From Thioalkalivibrio sp. ALJ16 (GTDB lineage: Bacteria; Pseudomonadota; Gammaproteobacteria; Ectothiorhodospirales; Ectothiorhodospiraceae), in the NCBI RefSeq assembly GCF_000377345.1, contig NZ_KB898039.1:186001-250000 (forward strand): DNA of 64,000 bases. Reading direction: 5' to 3'. Both the position numbers and the translations under genes were made by a program. The notes under the pieces are model-generated. The model was given only the letters and a program-made list of their open reading frames with translations. It did no database searches and was not told the DNA's origin. Positions 9,226 through 22,903 of the stretch are shown here, piece after piece (the stretch's first letter is position 1; each line of letters starts with the position of its first letter).

Positions 9226-9262
9226 CCGTTGCCGAAACGGGGGTTGTTCCCCGCCGAAACGG
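9226..9262 (+). promoter_or_regulatory. carA leader element with two alternative hairpins
   Basis: CCGTT (9226-9230) can pair with AACGG in the first copy of GCCGAAACGG (9231-9240) or with AACGG in the second copy (9253-9262). In the second case a CGGGG/CCCCG stem forms inside. The two pairings exclude each other, as in attenuators or switches. No U-tract follows, so it does not look like a simple terminator. Function is inference only. Confidence 0.35.
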
Positions 9263-9356
9263 TGTGGACGAGGCCGGGTCCATGGTCCCAAACGAAACGC
9301 GTTATCGCCGCCGGCACAGGGCCGGGCGGCGGTGTCCAGACCACCCGGAGGTCCCC

Positions 9357-10487
<1,131 letters not shown>

Positions 10488-10490
<3 letters not shown>

Positions 10491-10509
10491 GGAAACATTT
10501 GTTTCCCTA
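10488..10509 (+). repeat. Perfect intercistronic hairpin between carA and carB
   Basis: TAGGGAAAC-ATTT-GTTTCCCTA is a perfect 9-bp stem with a four-base loop whose first three bases are the carA stop codon. There is no U-tract after it, so it is more likely an RNA-stability or translation-coupling element than a terminator. Confidence 0.7.
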
Positions 10510-10559
10510 GAGACCGTCTTTCCCGATTTCCGATTTCGACAGCCTGCGAGAGCCGTCAC

Positions 10560-13789
<3,230 letters not shown>

Positions 13790-13793
<4 letters not shown>

Positions 13794-14269
13794 ACAAGAC
13801 CCCGTTGACCGTAACCGGCGCCGAGAAGATGAAGGCGGAGCTGAAGAAGCTGAAAGGCGAGGATCGCCCGCGGGTGGTGAATGCGATTGCCGAGGCGCGC
13901 GAACACGGCGACCTGAAGGAAAACGCCGAGTACCACGCTGCGCGCGAGCAGCAGAGCTTCATCGAGGGGCGCATCCGCGAGTTGGAGGGCAAGCTCTCCA
14001 ATGCCCAGATCATCGATGTCACCGCCCTGCCGCAGACCGGCAAGGTCGTGTTCGGTGTGACCGTGGTGCTCGAGGCCACCGAGGACGAGCGCCAGGTGAC
14101 CTACAAGATCGTTGGCGAGGACGAGGCCGACATCAGGCAGAACATGATCTCGGTGTCCTCGCCGATCGCGCGCGCGTTGATCGGCAAGGAAGAGGGCGAG
14201 GTCGTAACCGTGCAGGCCCCGGGCGGGGAGACGGAGTACGAGATCCTGGAGGTCCGCTACGTTAACTGA
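13790..14269 (+). CDS. greA: Transcription elongation factor GreA
   Basis: The 159-residue factor enters the RNA polymerase secondary channel and stimulates transcript cleavage in backtracked complexes. The N-terminal coiled coil ([20 protein letters not shown] through the tip [21 protein letters not shown], with the acidic residues that hold Mg2+) and the C-terminal FKBP-like domain ([20 protein letters not shown]) are complete. The ATG overlaps the carB stop by four bases. Confidence 0.97.
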
Positions 14270-14285
14270 CGCGGGCGGCCCCGGT

Positions 14286-14585
14286 TCAGGCCGGGTCCAG
14301 CGTGACCTTCGGGGCTTCCGGGTTGCGGCGGAACAGGGTCGCGACGTAGCCGATGCGCTGGATGCGCTCGGCGCCGGTGCGGTCGCACAGGGCCTCCACG
14401 GCTTCGTTGCGGGCGTCGCGGTCCCCGATGTTTACCTTGATCTTGACCAGTTCATGATGGTCCAGGGCCTGTTCCAGTTCCGCGAGAACGGCATCGGTCA
14501 GGCCATTGCGGCCAATGGTCACGATGGGCTTGCGCGGATGGGCGAGGCTGCGCAGATGGCGGCGTTGCGCGTCGGTCAGATTCAC
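14286..14585 (-). CDS. yhbY: YhbY-family RNA-binding protein (CRM domain)
   Basis: The roughly 99-residue protein has the CRS1/YhbY signature: NLTDAQRRHLRSLAHPRKPIVTIGRNGLTDAVLAELEQAL, with the GxxG-type IGRNGLT loop, then HHELVKIKV and IGYVATLFRRN. YhbY associates with pre-50S ribosomal particles. I use the GTG at 14585, which aligns with the start of E. coli YhbY (MNLSTKQ..); a TTG at 14615 is the only longer start and has no ribosome site. It lies between greA and rlmE in inverted orientation, as in many gammaproteobacteria. Confidence 0.9.
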   Translation of the reverse strand: MNLTDAQRRHLRSLAHPRKPIVTIGRNGLTDAVLAELEQALDHHELVKIKVNIGDRDARNEAVEALCDRTGAERIQRIGYVATLFRRNPEAPKVTLDPA

Positions 14586-14652
14586 GGGAGGCCGTTTTCG
14601 GTGTTGAAACGACAAAAGTGTAGCACGCCACCGGCGGGTGCGAGGTCCGTGT

Positions 14653-15279
14653 ATGCCGAAACGTAGCCGCTCCAGCCAGCGCTGGCTGAAGGAGCATTTC
14701 GACGATCCCTACGTGCAGCGGGCCCAGCAGGAGGGGTACCGCGGGCGTGCGGTGTACAAGCTGCAGGAACTCGACGAACGCGACCGCCTGCTGAAACCGG
14801 GCATGCGCGTGGTGGATCTGGGCGCGGCCCCGGGTGGGTGGACGCAGTACGCTGCGCAGAAGATCGGCCGCAAGGGTATGCTGGTGGCAACCGACATCCT
14901 GGCGATGGACCCGGTGCCGGGGGCGGAGGTGGTCACCGGCGACTTCCGTGAGGATACGGTGCTGGAGGCGATCCTCCAGGCCCTGGGCGAGGAATCCGCC
15001 GATCTGGTGCTGTCCGACATGGCCCCCAACCTGACCGGGACCGACGCGGTGGACCAGCCGCGCTCCATCCATCTCTGTGAACTGGCGCTGGATCTGGCGA
15101 CCCGGATTCTGAACCCCGGGGGTGCATTTCTGGTCAAGCTATTTCAGGGCGAGGGTTCTGACGAGTACCTGGCCGAGGTGCGCCGGCGCTTCAAGTCGGT
15201 CAAGGTGCGCAAGCCCAAGGCCTCACGCCCTCGGTCACGCGAAGTGTATGTATTGGCGCGCGAGCCCAGGGATGTGTAA
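14653..15279 (+). CDS. rlmE: 23S rRNA (uridine-2'-O-)-methyltransferase RlmE
   Basis: The 208-residue SAM methyltransferase (FtsJ/RrmJ) modifies U2552 of 23S rRNA late in 50S assembly. The KDKE catalytic set is visible: Lys in [14 protein letters not shown], Asp in [13 protein letters not shown], Lys in [13 protein letters not shown], Glu in SREVYVLAR. The SAM loop is [15 protein letters not shown]. The start at 14653 ([12 protein letters not shown]) matches the family. The next gene is ftsH, the conserved heat-shock pair. Confidence 0.97.
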   Translation: MPKRSRSSQRWLKEHFDDPYVQRAQQEGYRGRAVYKLQELDERDRLLKPGMRVVDLGAAPGGWTQYAAQKIGRKGMLVATDILAMDPVPGAEVVTGDFREDTVLEAILQALGEESADLVLSDMAPNLTGTDAVDQPRSIHLCELALDLATRILNPGGAFLVKLFQGEGSDEYLAEVRRRFKSVKVRKPKASRPRSREVYVLAREPRDV

Positions 15280-15321
15280 AGCTCCCTGCAACTGACGATT
15301 GATGTTTTTCGAGGTGTCGTT

Positions 15322-17292
15322 TTGAACGGTCTGGCCAAGAACCTGATCATCTGGGCGGTGATTGCCGTCGTCCTGATGTCTGTCTTCAACAACTTCGGTC
15401 CACAGCAGCAGACGCAGGATGTGCGGAGCATTACCTACTCCGAGTTCATCCGCGACGTGCAGGGTGGTCGCGTGGACAACGTGACCATAAAGGGCGAGAA
15501 GATCGAAGGCACCACCCTGGAAGGTCAGCGGTTTACCACGGTGAATCCGAACGACCCCGGCCTGATCGGCGACCTGCTGCAGAACAACGTGGAGGTCAAT
15601 GCCCACGAGGAGGCGGAGCGCTCGCTGCTGATGAGCATTCTGATCTCCTGGTTCCCGATCCTGCTGCTGATCGCCGTGTGGATCTACTTCATGCGCCAGA
15701 TGCAGGGCGGCGGTGCCGGTGGCAAGGGCGCGATGTCCTTCGGCAAATCCAAGGCCAAGCTGATGTCCGAGGACCAGGTCAAGGTCGGCTTCGGCGATGT
15801 GGCCGGCTGCGACGAGGCCAAGGAAGAGGTCACCGAACTGGTCGACTTCCTGCGCGACCCTTCCAAGTTCCAGAAGCTGGGTGGCCAGATCCCGCGCGGG
15901 GTGCTGATGGTCGGCTCGCCGGGTACCGGCAAGACCCTGCTGGCCAAGGCCATCGCGGGCGAGGCCAAGGTGCCGTTCTTCAGCATCTCCGGTTCCGACT
16001 TCGTCGAGATGTTCGTCGGCGTGGGCGCCTCGCGCGTGCGCGACATGTTTGCCGAGGCCAAGAAGCACGCCCCCTGCATCATCTTCATTGACGAGATCGA
16101 CGCGGTCGGCCGTCAGCGCGGCGCCGGCATGGGCGGCGGTCACGACGAGCGCGAGCAGACCCTGAACCAGCTGCTGGTCGAGATGGACGGCTTCGAGGGC
16201 ACCGAGGGCATCATCGTGATCGCCGCGACCAACCGTCCGGACGTGCTGGATGCCGCGCTGCTGCGTCCGGGCCGTTTCGACCGCCAGGTGGTCGTGCCGC
16301 CGCCGGATGTGCGCGGCCGCGAACAGATCCTGAAGGTGCACATGAAGAAGACGCCGCTGGCGGACGATGTGCGCCCGGATCTGATCGCCCGTGGTACACC
16401 GGGCTTCTCCGGCGCGGACCTGGCCAACCTGGTCAACGAGGCGGCGCTGTTCGCTGCCCGCGCCGGCAAGCGTCTGGTCGACATGAGCGACTTCGAGCGC
16501 GCCAAGGACAAAATCATGATGGGCGCCGAGCGCAAGTCCATGGTGATGTCCGAGGACGAGAAGAAGCTGACCGCCTATCACGAGGCCGGTCACGCGATCA
16601 TCGGGCTCAGCGTCCCCGAGCATGACCCGGTATACAAGGTGAGCATTATCCCGCGCGGGCGCGCGCTGGGTGTGACCATGTTCCTGCCCGAGGAAGATCG
16701 CTACAGCCACTCTCGGACCCGGCTGGAGAGCCAGCTGGCCAGCCTGTTTGGCGGGCGCCTGGCCGAGGAGATCATCTTCGGTACGGGCAAGGTCACGACC
16801 GGCGCCTCGAACGACATCGAGCGCGCGACCCAGATTGCGCGCAACATGGTGACCAAGTGGGGGCTGTCGGAAAAACTCGGCCCGCTGGACTACGGCGAGG
16901 AAGAGGGGCATCCGTTCCTGGGCGCGCAGATGGGCGCCGCCTCCAAGCCGATGTCCGACGAGACCGCGCGCCAGATCGATGCCGAGGTGCGCCGGATTAT
17001 CGACGACAACTATCAGCATGGCCGGCAGATCCTGCTGGACAACCTCGACAAGCTGCACGCGATGGCGGCAGCACTGATGAAGTACGAGACCATCGACGAA
17101 AAGCAGATCGAGGACATCATGGCCGGGCGCGACCCCCGCGAGCCGGCGAACTGGGGCAGCGGTGGCGACTCCGGTGGCTCCGCTCAGGCCGGTGATGATG
17201 CCGAGGCCGGCGGCCCGGATGCCGAGGGTGATGCCGATGGTCACGATGACGACGACAAGGGCGTCGTCGGGGGACCCGCTCCGCAGTCCTGA
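15322..17292 (+). CDS. ftsH: ATP-dependent zinc metalloprotease FtsH
   Basis: The 656-residue inner-membrane AAA+ protease degrades membrane proteins and regulators such as LpxC. Order: TM1 ([15 protein letters not shown]), periplasmic domain, TM2 (about residues 95-120), AAA module with Walker A GSPGTGKT (about 197-204), Walker [32 protein letters not shown], and the zinc site HEAGH (about 420-424). The start is TTG at 15322 with GAGGT six bases upstream; the residues that follow align with E. coli FtsH. The last 40 residues are a Gly/Ser/Asp-rich acidic tail. A strong terminator follows, isolating it from folP. Confidence 0.98.
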   Translation: MNGLAKNLIIWAVIAVVLMSVFNNFGPQQQTQDVRSITYSEFIRDVQGGRVDNVTIKGEKIEGTTLEGQRFTTVNPNDPGLIGDLLQNNVEVNAHEEAERSLLMSILISWFPILLLIAVWIYFMRQMQGGGAGGKGAMSFGKSKAKLMSEDQVKVGFGDVAGCDEAKEEVTELVDFLRDPSKFQKLGGQIPRGVLMVGSPGTGKTLLAKAIAGEAKVPFFSISGSDFVEMFVGVGASRVRDMFAEAKKHAPCIIFIDEIDAVGRQRGAGMGGGHDEREQTLNQLLVEMDGFEGTEGIIVIAATNRPDVLDAALLRPGRFDRQVVVPPPDVRGREQILKVHMKKTPLADDVRPDLIARGTPGFSGADLANLVNEAALFAARAGKRLVDMSDFERAKDKIMMGAERKSMVMSEDEKKLTAYHEAGHAIIGLSVPEHDPVYKVSIIPRGRALGVTMFLPEEDRYSHSRTRLESQLASLFGGRLAEEIIFGTGKVTTGASNDIERATQIARNMVTKWGLSEKLGPLDYGEEEGHPFLGAQMGAASKPMSDETARQIDAEVRRIIDDNYQHGRQILLDNLDKLHAMAAALMKYETIDEKQIEDIMAGRDPREPANWGSGGDSGGSAQAGDDAEAGGPDAEGDADGHDDDDKGVVGGPAPQS

Positions 17293-17339
17293 CCGGTCCC
17301 CGGTTGCCGGGCCTGCGGGTCCGCCAACTGTTGCTTCGC

Positions 17340-17371
17340 AGGCCGCCAGGCCCGTTCCTGGCGGCCTTTTT
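17340..17371 (+). terminator. Rho-independent terminator after ftsH
   Basis: AGGCCGCCAGG (17340-17350) pairs perfectly with CCTGGCGGCCT (17357-17367) across a six-base loop and is followed directly by a T run. It separates the rlmE-ftsH unit from folP-glmM. Confidence 0.92.
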
Positions 17372-17408
17372 GTTGGCCCTTGAACAACTCGGATTCAGGA
17401 GCGCGCGC

Positions 17409-18296
17409 GTGAACACCAAAGCCCCCCGACTGCAGTGCGGCACGCATGCCCTGGACCTGAGCCAGCCGCGCATCATGGGGATTCTGAACGTAACCCCCGA
17501 TTCGTTCTCCGACGGCGGGCGCTATGCGCGGGTGGAGGCGGCCCTGGCGCATGCGCGCGAGATGGTGGCCGCGGGTGCCGAGATCCTGGACATCGGCGGG
17601 GAGTCCACCCGTCCCGGGGCGGAGCCGGTGGGGCTGGACGAGGAGCGACGGCGGGTGTTGCCGGTGGTCGAGGCCCTGAGCGCGGCGCTTGATGTGCCGC
17701 TGTCGGTGGACACCATGAAGCCCGCGCTGATGCGCGAGGCGGTGGCAGCCGGCGCCGGGCTGCTGAACGACGTCAATGGCTTCCGTGCCGAGGGTGCGCT
17801 GGAGGTAGCGATTACGGCGGCGCGCGAGCAGGGCGTGGCGTTGTGCGCGATGCACATGCAGGGCGCGCCGCAGTCCATGCAGCAGGCCCCGCAGTACCGC
17901 GATGTAGTGGCCGAGGTCGAGGCCTTTCTCGCGGCCCGTGCCGCGGCCCTGCTGGAGGCCGGGGTCCCGCGTGCGCAGATCCTGCTGGACCCGGGCTTCG
18001 GATTTGGCAAGACGCTGGAGCACAACGTGGCCCTGTTCCGGGGCTTGCCGCGCCTGGCCGCCGCGGGTCTGCCATTGCTGGTGGGGGTCTCGCGCAAGTC
18101 GATGATCGGCGTGCTGCTGGGTGACCGCCCGGTGCAGGAACGGGATGCCGGGTCCGCGATTGCGGCGCTGCTGGCGGCCCAGGCGGGGGCACGGGTGCTG
18201 CGTGTGCATGACGTCGCGGCGACCCGGGATGCCCTGGCGCTATACTCGGCACTGTGGGCGGATGCCGGCGACGTGCAGGACAGGCAGGAGAACTGA
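17409..18296 (+). CDS. folP: Dihydropteroate synthase
   Basis: The 295-residue enzyme (EC 2.5.1.15) condenses p-aminobenzoate with DHPPP in folate synthesis and is the sulfonamide target. Seen are the pterin and phosphate loops IMGILNVTPDSFSDGGRY and DIGGESTRPGAEPV, LSVDTMKPALMREAVAAGA, and the C-terminal VGVSRKSMIG. The start is the GTG at 17409 with AGGAG upstream; earlier in-frame codons fall within the ftsH terminator. The stop overlaps the glmM start (TGATG), so the two are translationally coupled, as in E. coli. Confidence 0.96.
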   Translation: MNTKAPRLQCGTHALDLSQPRIMGILNVTPDSFSDGGRYARVEAALAHAREMVAAGAEILDIGGESTRPGAEPVGLDEERRRVLPVVEALSAALDVPLSVDTMKPALMREAVAAGAGLLNDVNGFRAEGALEVAITAAREQGVALCAMHMQGAPQSMQQAPQYRDVVAEVEAFLAARAAALLEAGVPRAQILLDPGFGFGKTLEHNVALFRGLPRLAAAGLPLLVGVSRKSMIGVLLGDRPVQERDAGSAIAALLAAQAGARVLRVHDVAATRDALALYSALWADAGDVQDRQEN

Positions 18297-19636
18297 TGGG
18301 CAAGTATTTCGGAACCGACGGGATCCGCGGGCGCACGGGCGAGTGGCCGCTGACACCCGAGTTTGCGCTACGCCTTGGCTTTGCGGTGGGCGAGGTGCTG
18401 GGCGAGAATGGCCACCGCCAGGGCCCGGTGCTGGTGGGGAAGGACACGCGCGTGTCCGGCTACATGTTCGAGTCCGCGTTGGAGTCGGGCCTGTCCGCGG
18501 CCGGCCTGGATGTGGCCCTGCTGGGGCCAATGCCGACCCCCGCCATCGCCTACCTGACGCACACCTTCCGCGCGACCGCGGGGGTGGTGATTAGTGCCTC
18601 CCACAACCCCTTTCATGACAACGGGTTCAAGTTCTTCACCCCCGAGGGTGACAAGCTGCCGGACGCGACCGAGGCGGCCATCGAGGCGCGTCTTGAAGAG
18701 CCGGCCAGGGCGATCAACAGCGAACGCCTGGGCAAGGCCGTACGCATCGCCGACGCGGCGGGGCGCTACATCGAGTTCTGCAAGAGCGCGATCCCGTCGC
18801 GCTCGGAACTGCGCGGCATGAAGATTGTGATCGACTGCGCCCACGGGGCGACCTACAACGTGTCCCCGCATGTGTTCGAGGAGCTGGGCGCGCAGGTCGA
18901 GATCCTCGGGGCCAGCCCCGATGGCTACAACATCAACGCCGGCGTCGGTGCGCTGTATCCCGGCAATGTCGCCGACCGGGTGCGCGCCAGTGGCGCAGAC
19001 CTGGGGATTGCGCTCGATGGTGACGGCGACCGCGTCATCCTTTCTGACGCCGATGGCACGGTGGTGGACGGTGACCAGATCCTTGGGATCCTGGCCCTGA
19101 CCCGGCAGCAGGCCGGGGACTTCGCCGGGGGCGTGGTCGGCACCCAGATGACCAATCTCGGTCTCGAGCAGGCGCTGGCCGGTGCCGGCATCCCGTTCGT
19201 GCGCGCGCGGGTCGGGGACCGCTACGTGCTGGAGGAGCTGCGCCGGCGTGACTGGACCCTGGGCGGCGAGGGCTCCGGGCATATCCTCTGCCTCGAACAT
19301 ACGACCACGGGCGACGGCACCGTCGCGGCGCTGCAGATCGCGCACCTGATGCACCGGACCGGCCAGCCACTCTCGGCGCTGGCCGCGACCATCCCCAAGC
19401 TCCCTCAGTGCCTGATCAATGTCCCCGTCAGTGGCGGCGCGGCGCCCTGCCTGGAGGCAGCCCCGGTACGCGCCGAGGTGGCCGCGGTAGAGGGCCAGTT
19501 GGGTCAGCGCGGTCGGGTGCTGCTGCGTCCCTCCGGCACCGAGCCCCTGGTGCGGGTGATGGTCGAGGGCGAGGATCCCGAGGAGACCCGCAGCGCGGCC
19601 GAGCGCATCGCTGACAGCATCCGCGCGGCGCTGTGA
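18296..19636 (+). CDS. glmM: Phosphoglucosamine mutase
   Basis: The 446-residue enzyme (EC 5.4.2.10) interconverts glucosamine-6-P and glucosamine-1-P for peptidoglycan and LPS. It begins KYFGTDGIRGRTGEWPLTPE and has the phosphoserine loop ISASHNPFHDNGFKFF, with the serine at residue 102 exactly as in E. coli GlmM. The metal loop is IALDGDGDRVI, the sugar loop is GGEGSGH, and the phosphate-binding loop is RPSGTEPLVRVMVEG. Confidence 0.97.
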   Translation: MGKYFGTDGIRGRTGEWPLTPEFALRLGFAVGEVLGENGHRQGPVLVGKDTRVSGYMFESALESGLSAAGLDVALLGPMPTPAIAYLTHTFRATAGVVISASHNPFHDNGFKFFTPEGDKLPDATEAAIEARLEEPARAINSERLGKAVRIADAAGRYIEFCKSAIPSRSELRGMKIVIDCAHGATYNVSPHVFEELGAQVEILGASPDGYNINAGVGALYPGNVADRVRASGADLGIALDGDGDRVILSDADGTVVDGDQILGILALTRQQAGDFAGGVVGTQMTNLGLEQALAGAGIPFVRARVGDRYVLEELRRRDWTLGGEGSGHILCLEHTTTGDGTVAALQIAHLMHRTGQPLSALAATIPKLPQCLINVPVSGGAAPCLEAAPVRAEVAAVEGQLGQRGRVLLRPSGTEPLVRVMVEGEDPEETRSAAERIADSIRAAL

Positions 19637-19727
19637 GCTCGCGCGATGGGGCGGCCGCCGCGGTCCCTGCGGCGATGGCGCCGACCCGGGTGCGCGGCCA
19701 CTCCGACGCGCCGCGCGGGGCGCTTGG

Positions 19728-19756
19728 TTGATTTGCACCCGGTGCGCCGGTAACAT
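19728..19756 (+). promoter_or_regulatory. tpiA: Sigma-70-type promoter for tpiA-secG
   Basis: TTGATT (19728-19733) and TAACAT (19751-19756) are spaced by 17 bases in the 193-bp gap between glmM and tpiA. A short dyad GCACC-C-GGTGC lies in the spacer. Transcription would start about 65 bases before the tpiA ATG. Confidence 0.55.
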
Positions 19757-19829
19757 CCCGCCGCTCTAATCATCATGATCGGACCCGGTGTATCCACACG
19801 GGCCGGCCGATTGCAGGAGGAAGATCCGC

Positions 19830-20597
19830 ATGCGCACGCCGCTGGTCGCCGGTAACTGGAAGATGAACGGTTCGCGGGATGCGAATCGCGCGCTCCTGTC
19901 CGCCCTGAAGGGCAGCCTGGGCGATATCCAGGGCGTGGACGTGGCGGTGTGCCCGCCTGCGGTTTATCTCGCCGAAATTGGCAAGGACCTGTCCGGCAGC
20001 GCCATCGCGCTGGGCGCGCAGGACTGCTCCGAACAGGAGAAGGGCGCCTACACCGGCGAACTGGCCGGCGCCATGCTGGCCGAGGTCGGCTGCCGTTACG
20101 TGATCGTCGGGCACTCCGAGCGCCGTGAGCGCCAGAATGAATCTAGCGCCTGGGTCGCCGCCAAGTTCGTCGCCGCCCAGGCCGCCGGCCTGACCCCGAT
20201 CCTGTGCGTGGGTGAGCTGAAGTCCGACCGTGAGTCCGGGCGCACCGAGAGTGTCGTGGCCGAGCAGCTGGATGCGGTGCTCGACGCCGCCGGCGTCGAG
20301 GCCTTCGACCGCGCCGTGATCGCCTACGAGCCGGTCTGGGCGATCGGGACCGGGCTGACCGCCACCCCGGAACAGGCCCAGGATGTGCACGCCTTCATCC
20401 GCAACCGTGTCGCCGGGCGCGACCCGCGCGTCGCCGCGGACCTGCGCATCCTCTACGGCGGCAGCATGAAGCCCGACAACGCCGCCGGCCTGTTGGCGCT
20501 GGACGATATTGATGGTGGCCTGATTGGCGGCGCCTCGCTGGATGCCGACGCCTTCACCGCCATCGCCCGTGCCGCGGGCGAGCGGGTTCCGGCATGA
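19830..20597 (+). CDS. tpiA: Triosephosphate isomerase
   Basis: The 255-residue enzyme (EC 5.3.1.1) interconverts DHAP and glyceraldehyde-3-P for glycolysis, gluconeogenesis and the Calvin cycle. Catalytic residues sit in VAGNWKMNGS (Lys), VIVGHSERRE (His) and AYEPVWAIGTGLTA (Glu); the phosphate loop ILYGGSMKPDNA is present. AGGAGG precedes the ATG at 19830. It overlaps secG by four bases. Confidence 0.97.
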   Translation: MRTPLVAGNWKMNGSRDANRALLSALKGSLGDIQGVDVAVCPPAVYLAEIGKDLSGSAIALGAQDCSEQEKGAYTGELAGAMLAEVGCRYVIVGHSERRERQNESSAWVAAKFVAAQAAGLTPILCVGELKSDRESGRTESVVAEQLDAVLDAAGVEAFDRAVIAYEPVWAIGTGLTATPEQAQDVHAFIRNRVAGRDPRVAADLRILYGGSMKPDNAAGLLALDDIDGGLIGGASLDADAFTAIARAAGERVPA

Positions 20598-20971
20598 TTT
20601 ACGGCCTGCTCCTGGTCGTTCAGGTTGCGGTGTCGATCGCCCTGATCGCGCTGATCCTGATGCAGCACGGCAAGGGTGCCGACGCGGGCGCGGCCTTTGG
20701 TAGCGGCGCCTCGGCGACGGTATTCGGCGCCGCCGGCTCGGCCAACTTCCTGAGCCGCTCGACCGCGGTCCTGGCCGTGGTCTTCTTCCTCAACAGCCTG
20801 ACGCTGGCCTACCTGGCGGCGTCCAGTCCCGAGGCCGAGAGCCTGCTGGACCAGATGGAGATGATGGAAGAACAGGGCGATGGCCCGCCTGACCTGCCGA
20901 CGGATGGCCTTCCGGGGCAGGAATCCGAGGGTGGTGCCCAGCCTGGCCGCCCCGCCGATGTGCCGGACTAG
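20594..20971 (+). CDS. secG: Preprotein translocase subunit SecG
   Basis: The 125-residue protein has two membrane helices (LLLVVQVAVSIALIALILMQ and RSTAVLAVVFFLNSLTLAYL) bracketing the conserved cytoplasmic stretch QHGKGADAGAAFGSGASATVFGAAGSANFLSR when read in parts. It forms SecYEG. The roughly 45-residue C-terminal tail is acidic and Pro/Gly-rich, a common variable extension. It is followed by tRNA-Leu, as in E. coli. Confidence 0.94.
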   Translation: MIYGLLLVVQVAVSIALIALILMQHGKGADAGAAFGSGASATVFGAAGSANFLSRSTAVLAVVFFLNSLTLAYLAASSPEAESLLDQMEMMEEQGDGPPDLPTDGLPGQESEGGAQPGRPADVPD

Positions 20972-20993
20972 GCCGCGGCACCTGTACGACTTT

Positions 20994-21078
20994 GCAGATG
21001 TGGTGGAATTGGTAGACACGCTATCTTGAGGGGGTAGTGGCGCAAGCCGTGTGGGTTCGAATCCCACCATCTGCACCA
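20994..21078 (+). tRNA. leuU: tRNA-Leu (GAG)
   Basis: This is an 85-nt class II tRNA with encoded CCA. The acceptor GCAGATG pairs with CATCTGC. The anticodon arm CTATC-TTGAGGG-GGTAG gives anticodon GAG at 21028-21030. The variable arm (TGGCGCAAGCCGTG region) is long, as expected for Leu, and the T arm is GTGGG-TTCGAAT-CCCAC. It lies right after secG, like leuU in E. coli. Confidence 0.97.
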
Positions 21079-21163
21079 AATTCCGATGACCGCGGGTCGC
21101 TGATTATTCTTCGCGCCCGAGGTAAAAAACAATAAAAACAGTTACTTATAAAATTACGAATAC

Positions 21164-21193
21164 TTGACACCGTTTTTGGGCATCACCTAGACT
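21164..21193 (+). promoter_or_regulatory. nuoA: Near-consensus promoter of the nuo operon
   Basis: TTGACA (21164-21169, perfect) and TAGACT (21188-21193) are separated by 18 bases. The 45 bases upstream are unusually A/T-rich for this genome (runs such as AAAAAACAATAAAAAC) and could act as an UP element. Start would be about 145 bases before nuoA, leaving a long leader. Confidence 0.75.
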
Positions 21194-21342
21194 CCGTGCC
21201 CGGTGTGCGGCCCTGTCTCGCCAAAACGAGACCGTCCCGTACCCGCGCTTTCAACCAGCAACGCTGAACGGCTTGTCGGCGCGTCCGGTTCACGCGACGA
21301 CCCGCGAGCCTGCCCGCCCGAGGCGGCGTACGGGAGAGAGAA

Positions 21343-21699
21343 ATGCTGGAAGGTTATTTACCCATCCTGCTGTTCATTGCAGTAGGCATCGTGGTCGGCA
21401 TCGTGCCACTGGTGGTCGGTATGGCCGTGGGTCCGCGCAAGCCGGACGCCGCCAAGGATTCGCCATACGAATGCGGCTTCGAGGCCTTCGAGGATTCGCG
21501 CCTGAAGTTCGATGTGCGTTTCTACCTGGTCGCGATCCTGTTCATCATCTTCGATCTCGAGATCGCATTTCTCTTCCCGTGGGCGGTATCGCTGGATGCC
21601 ATTGGCCTGTTCGGGCTTCTTGCGATGGCCGTGTTTTTGCTCATTCTGGTCGTCGGATTCATCTACGAGTGGAAGAAGGGGGCGCTGGAATGGGAATAG
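21343..21699 (+). CDS. nuoA: NADH-quinone oxidoreductase subunit A
   Basis: This 118-residue membrane subunit of complex I has three helices ([62 protein letters not shown]) and the conserved loop [21 protein letters not shown], whose Cys belongs to the quinone-cavity region. AGAGAGAA precedes the ATG. It is the first gene of the nuo operon and overlaps nuoB by 10 bases. Confidence 0.97.
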   Translation: MLEGYLPILLFIAVGIVVGIVPLVVGMAVGPRKPDAAKDSPYECGFEAFEDSRLKFDVRFYLVAILFIIFDLEIAFLFPWAVSLDAIGLFGLLAMAVFLLILVVGFIYEWKKGALEWE

Positions 21700-22166
21700 A
21701 AGGCGTTCTTGAGAAGGGCTTCGTCACCACTTCGGCCGACAAGCTCATCAACTGGGCCCGTACCGGCTCCCTGTGGCCAATGACTTTCGGGCTCGCCTGC
21801 TGCGCGGTCGAGATGATGCACGCCGGTGCATCGCGTTACGACCTCGATCGCTTCGGGATCATCTTCCGGCCCAGCCCGCGTCAGTCCGACGTGATGATCG
21901 TCGCCGGCACGCTGGTCAACAAGATGGCGCCGGCGCTGCGCAAGGTGTACGACCAAATGCCCGAGCCGCGCTGGGTGATCTCCATGGGCTCCTGCGCCAA
22001 CGGCGGTGGCTACTACCACTACTCCTATGCCGTGGTGCGTGGATGCGACCGCATCGTGCCGGTGGATGTCTACGTGCCGGGCTGTCCGCCGACGGCCGAG
22101 GCACTGCTCTACGGCATCATCCAGCTGCAGAACAAGATCCGGCGCACGAACACCATCGCGCGCTGA
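21690..22166 (+). CDS. nuoB: NADH-quinone oxidoreductase subunit B
   Basis: This 158-residue peripheral-arm subunit carries the terminal [4Fe-4S] cluster N2 that reduces quinone. Ligands are the tandem cysteines in [11 protein letters not shown], the Cys in [11 protein letters not shown] and the Cys in [31 protein letters not shown] is the standard stretch. The start at 21690 is chosen because it gives the family N terminus ([16 protein letters not shown]) and overlaps nuoA. Confidence 0.97.
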   Translation: MGIEGVLEKGFVTTSADKLINWARTGSLWPMTFGLACCAVEMMHAGASRYDLDRFGIIFRPSPRQSDVMIVAGTLVNKMAPALRKVYDQMPEPRWVISMGSCANGGGYYHYSYAVVRGCDRIVPVDVYVPGCPPTAEALLYGIIQLQNKIRRTNTIAR

Positions 22167-22183
22167 CGCACCCGGGGTTTCAG

Positions 22184-22903
22184 ATGGCTGAACAAGACAA
22201 CTGGATCGACGCCCTGCGGGCGGAACTGGGCGACGCCCTGGAAAGCCTGCACGAGGCGAACGGCGAAGTGACGGTGGATATCGTCCCCGGGTCCTGGCGC
22301 GAGGCCGGCGAGAAGCTGCGCGACGCGCTCGGGTTCGACATCCTGATCGACCTGTGCGGCGTGGACTACCTCGAATACGGCCAGGACGAGTGGGGCACGG
22401 AATCCGCGACCAACACGGGCTTCTCGCGCGGGGTCGAGGCCGCCACCTCCGGGCGCTTTACGTTCGACGACGCGCCGGAAGACTCCAACTGGGAAGGGCC
22501 GCGCTTCACCGTGGTGGCCCACCTGCTGTCGGTGGCGCACAACCGCCGCGTGCGTATGCGGGCCTGGCTGGACGACGAGGAATTCCCCGAGATCGAGTCG
22601 CTGGTGGAGGTCTGGGCCTCGGCCAACTGGTTCGAGCGCGAGGCCTTCGACCTGTTCGGGATCCTGTTCTCCGGGCACCCGGACCTGCGCCGCATCCTGA
22701 CCGACTACGGCTTTGTCGGCCATCCATTCCGCAAGGACTTCCCGCTGATCGGCCATGTCGAGATGCGCTACGACGCCGAGCAGGCGCGCGTGGTGTACCA
22801 GCCGGTGAGCATCGAGCCACGCGTGCTGGTGCCCAAGGTCATCCGCGACGACCATCGCTACAGCGAGGGCGAGAAGCCGGGCGAAGGAGCCGAGAATGCC
22901 TGA
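22184..22903 (+). CDS. nuoC: NADH-quinone oxidoreductase subunit C
   Basis: The 239-residue 30-kDa subunit of the connecting module is a separate gene, not fused to nuoD as in E. coli. Signatures: [36 protein letters not shown], then [43 protein letters not shown] read in pieces, the classic complex I 30-kDa motif. It contains an insert (residues about 75-105, [16 protein letters not shown]) common in beta/gamma relatives. It overlaps nuoD by eight bases. Confidence 0.96.
   Translation: MAEQDNWIDALRAELGDALESLHEANGEVTVDIVPGSWREAGEKLRDALGFDILIDLCGVDYLEYGQDEWGTESATNTGFSRGVEAATSGRFTFDDAPEDSNWEGPRFTVVAHLLSVAHNRRVRMRAWLDDEEFPEIESLVEVWASANWFEREAFDLFGILFSGHPDLRRILTDYGFVGHPFRKDFPLIGHVEMRYDAEQARVVYQPVSIEPRVLVPKVIRDDHRYSEGEKPGEGAENA

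Larger units (their letters stand above)
8892..9356 (+). other. 465-bp dapB-carA intergenic region with direct repeat and leader structure
   Basis: No coding region is convincing here. A weak hairpin with a TTTTA tail (8899-8914) follows dapB. A pair of imperfect direct repeats (8991-9025 and 9052-9086, 61 bases apart, about 80 percent identical) lies in the middle. A candidate promoter (9158-9188) and a repeat-based leader structure (9226-9262) precede carA. Open frames crossing the region have no recognisable family and run into flanking genes in the wrong frame. Confidence 0.6.

Noticed and set aside
20994-21078. tRNA-Leu and tRNA-fMet as integration sites of a mobile element
   Set aside because: Both are flanked by conserved housekeeping operons; there is no integrase, no repeat of the tRNA 3' end and no foreign base composition nearby.
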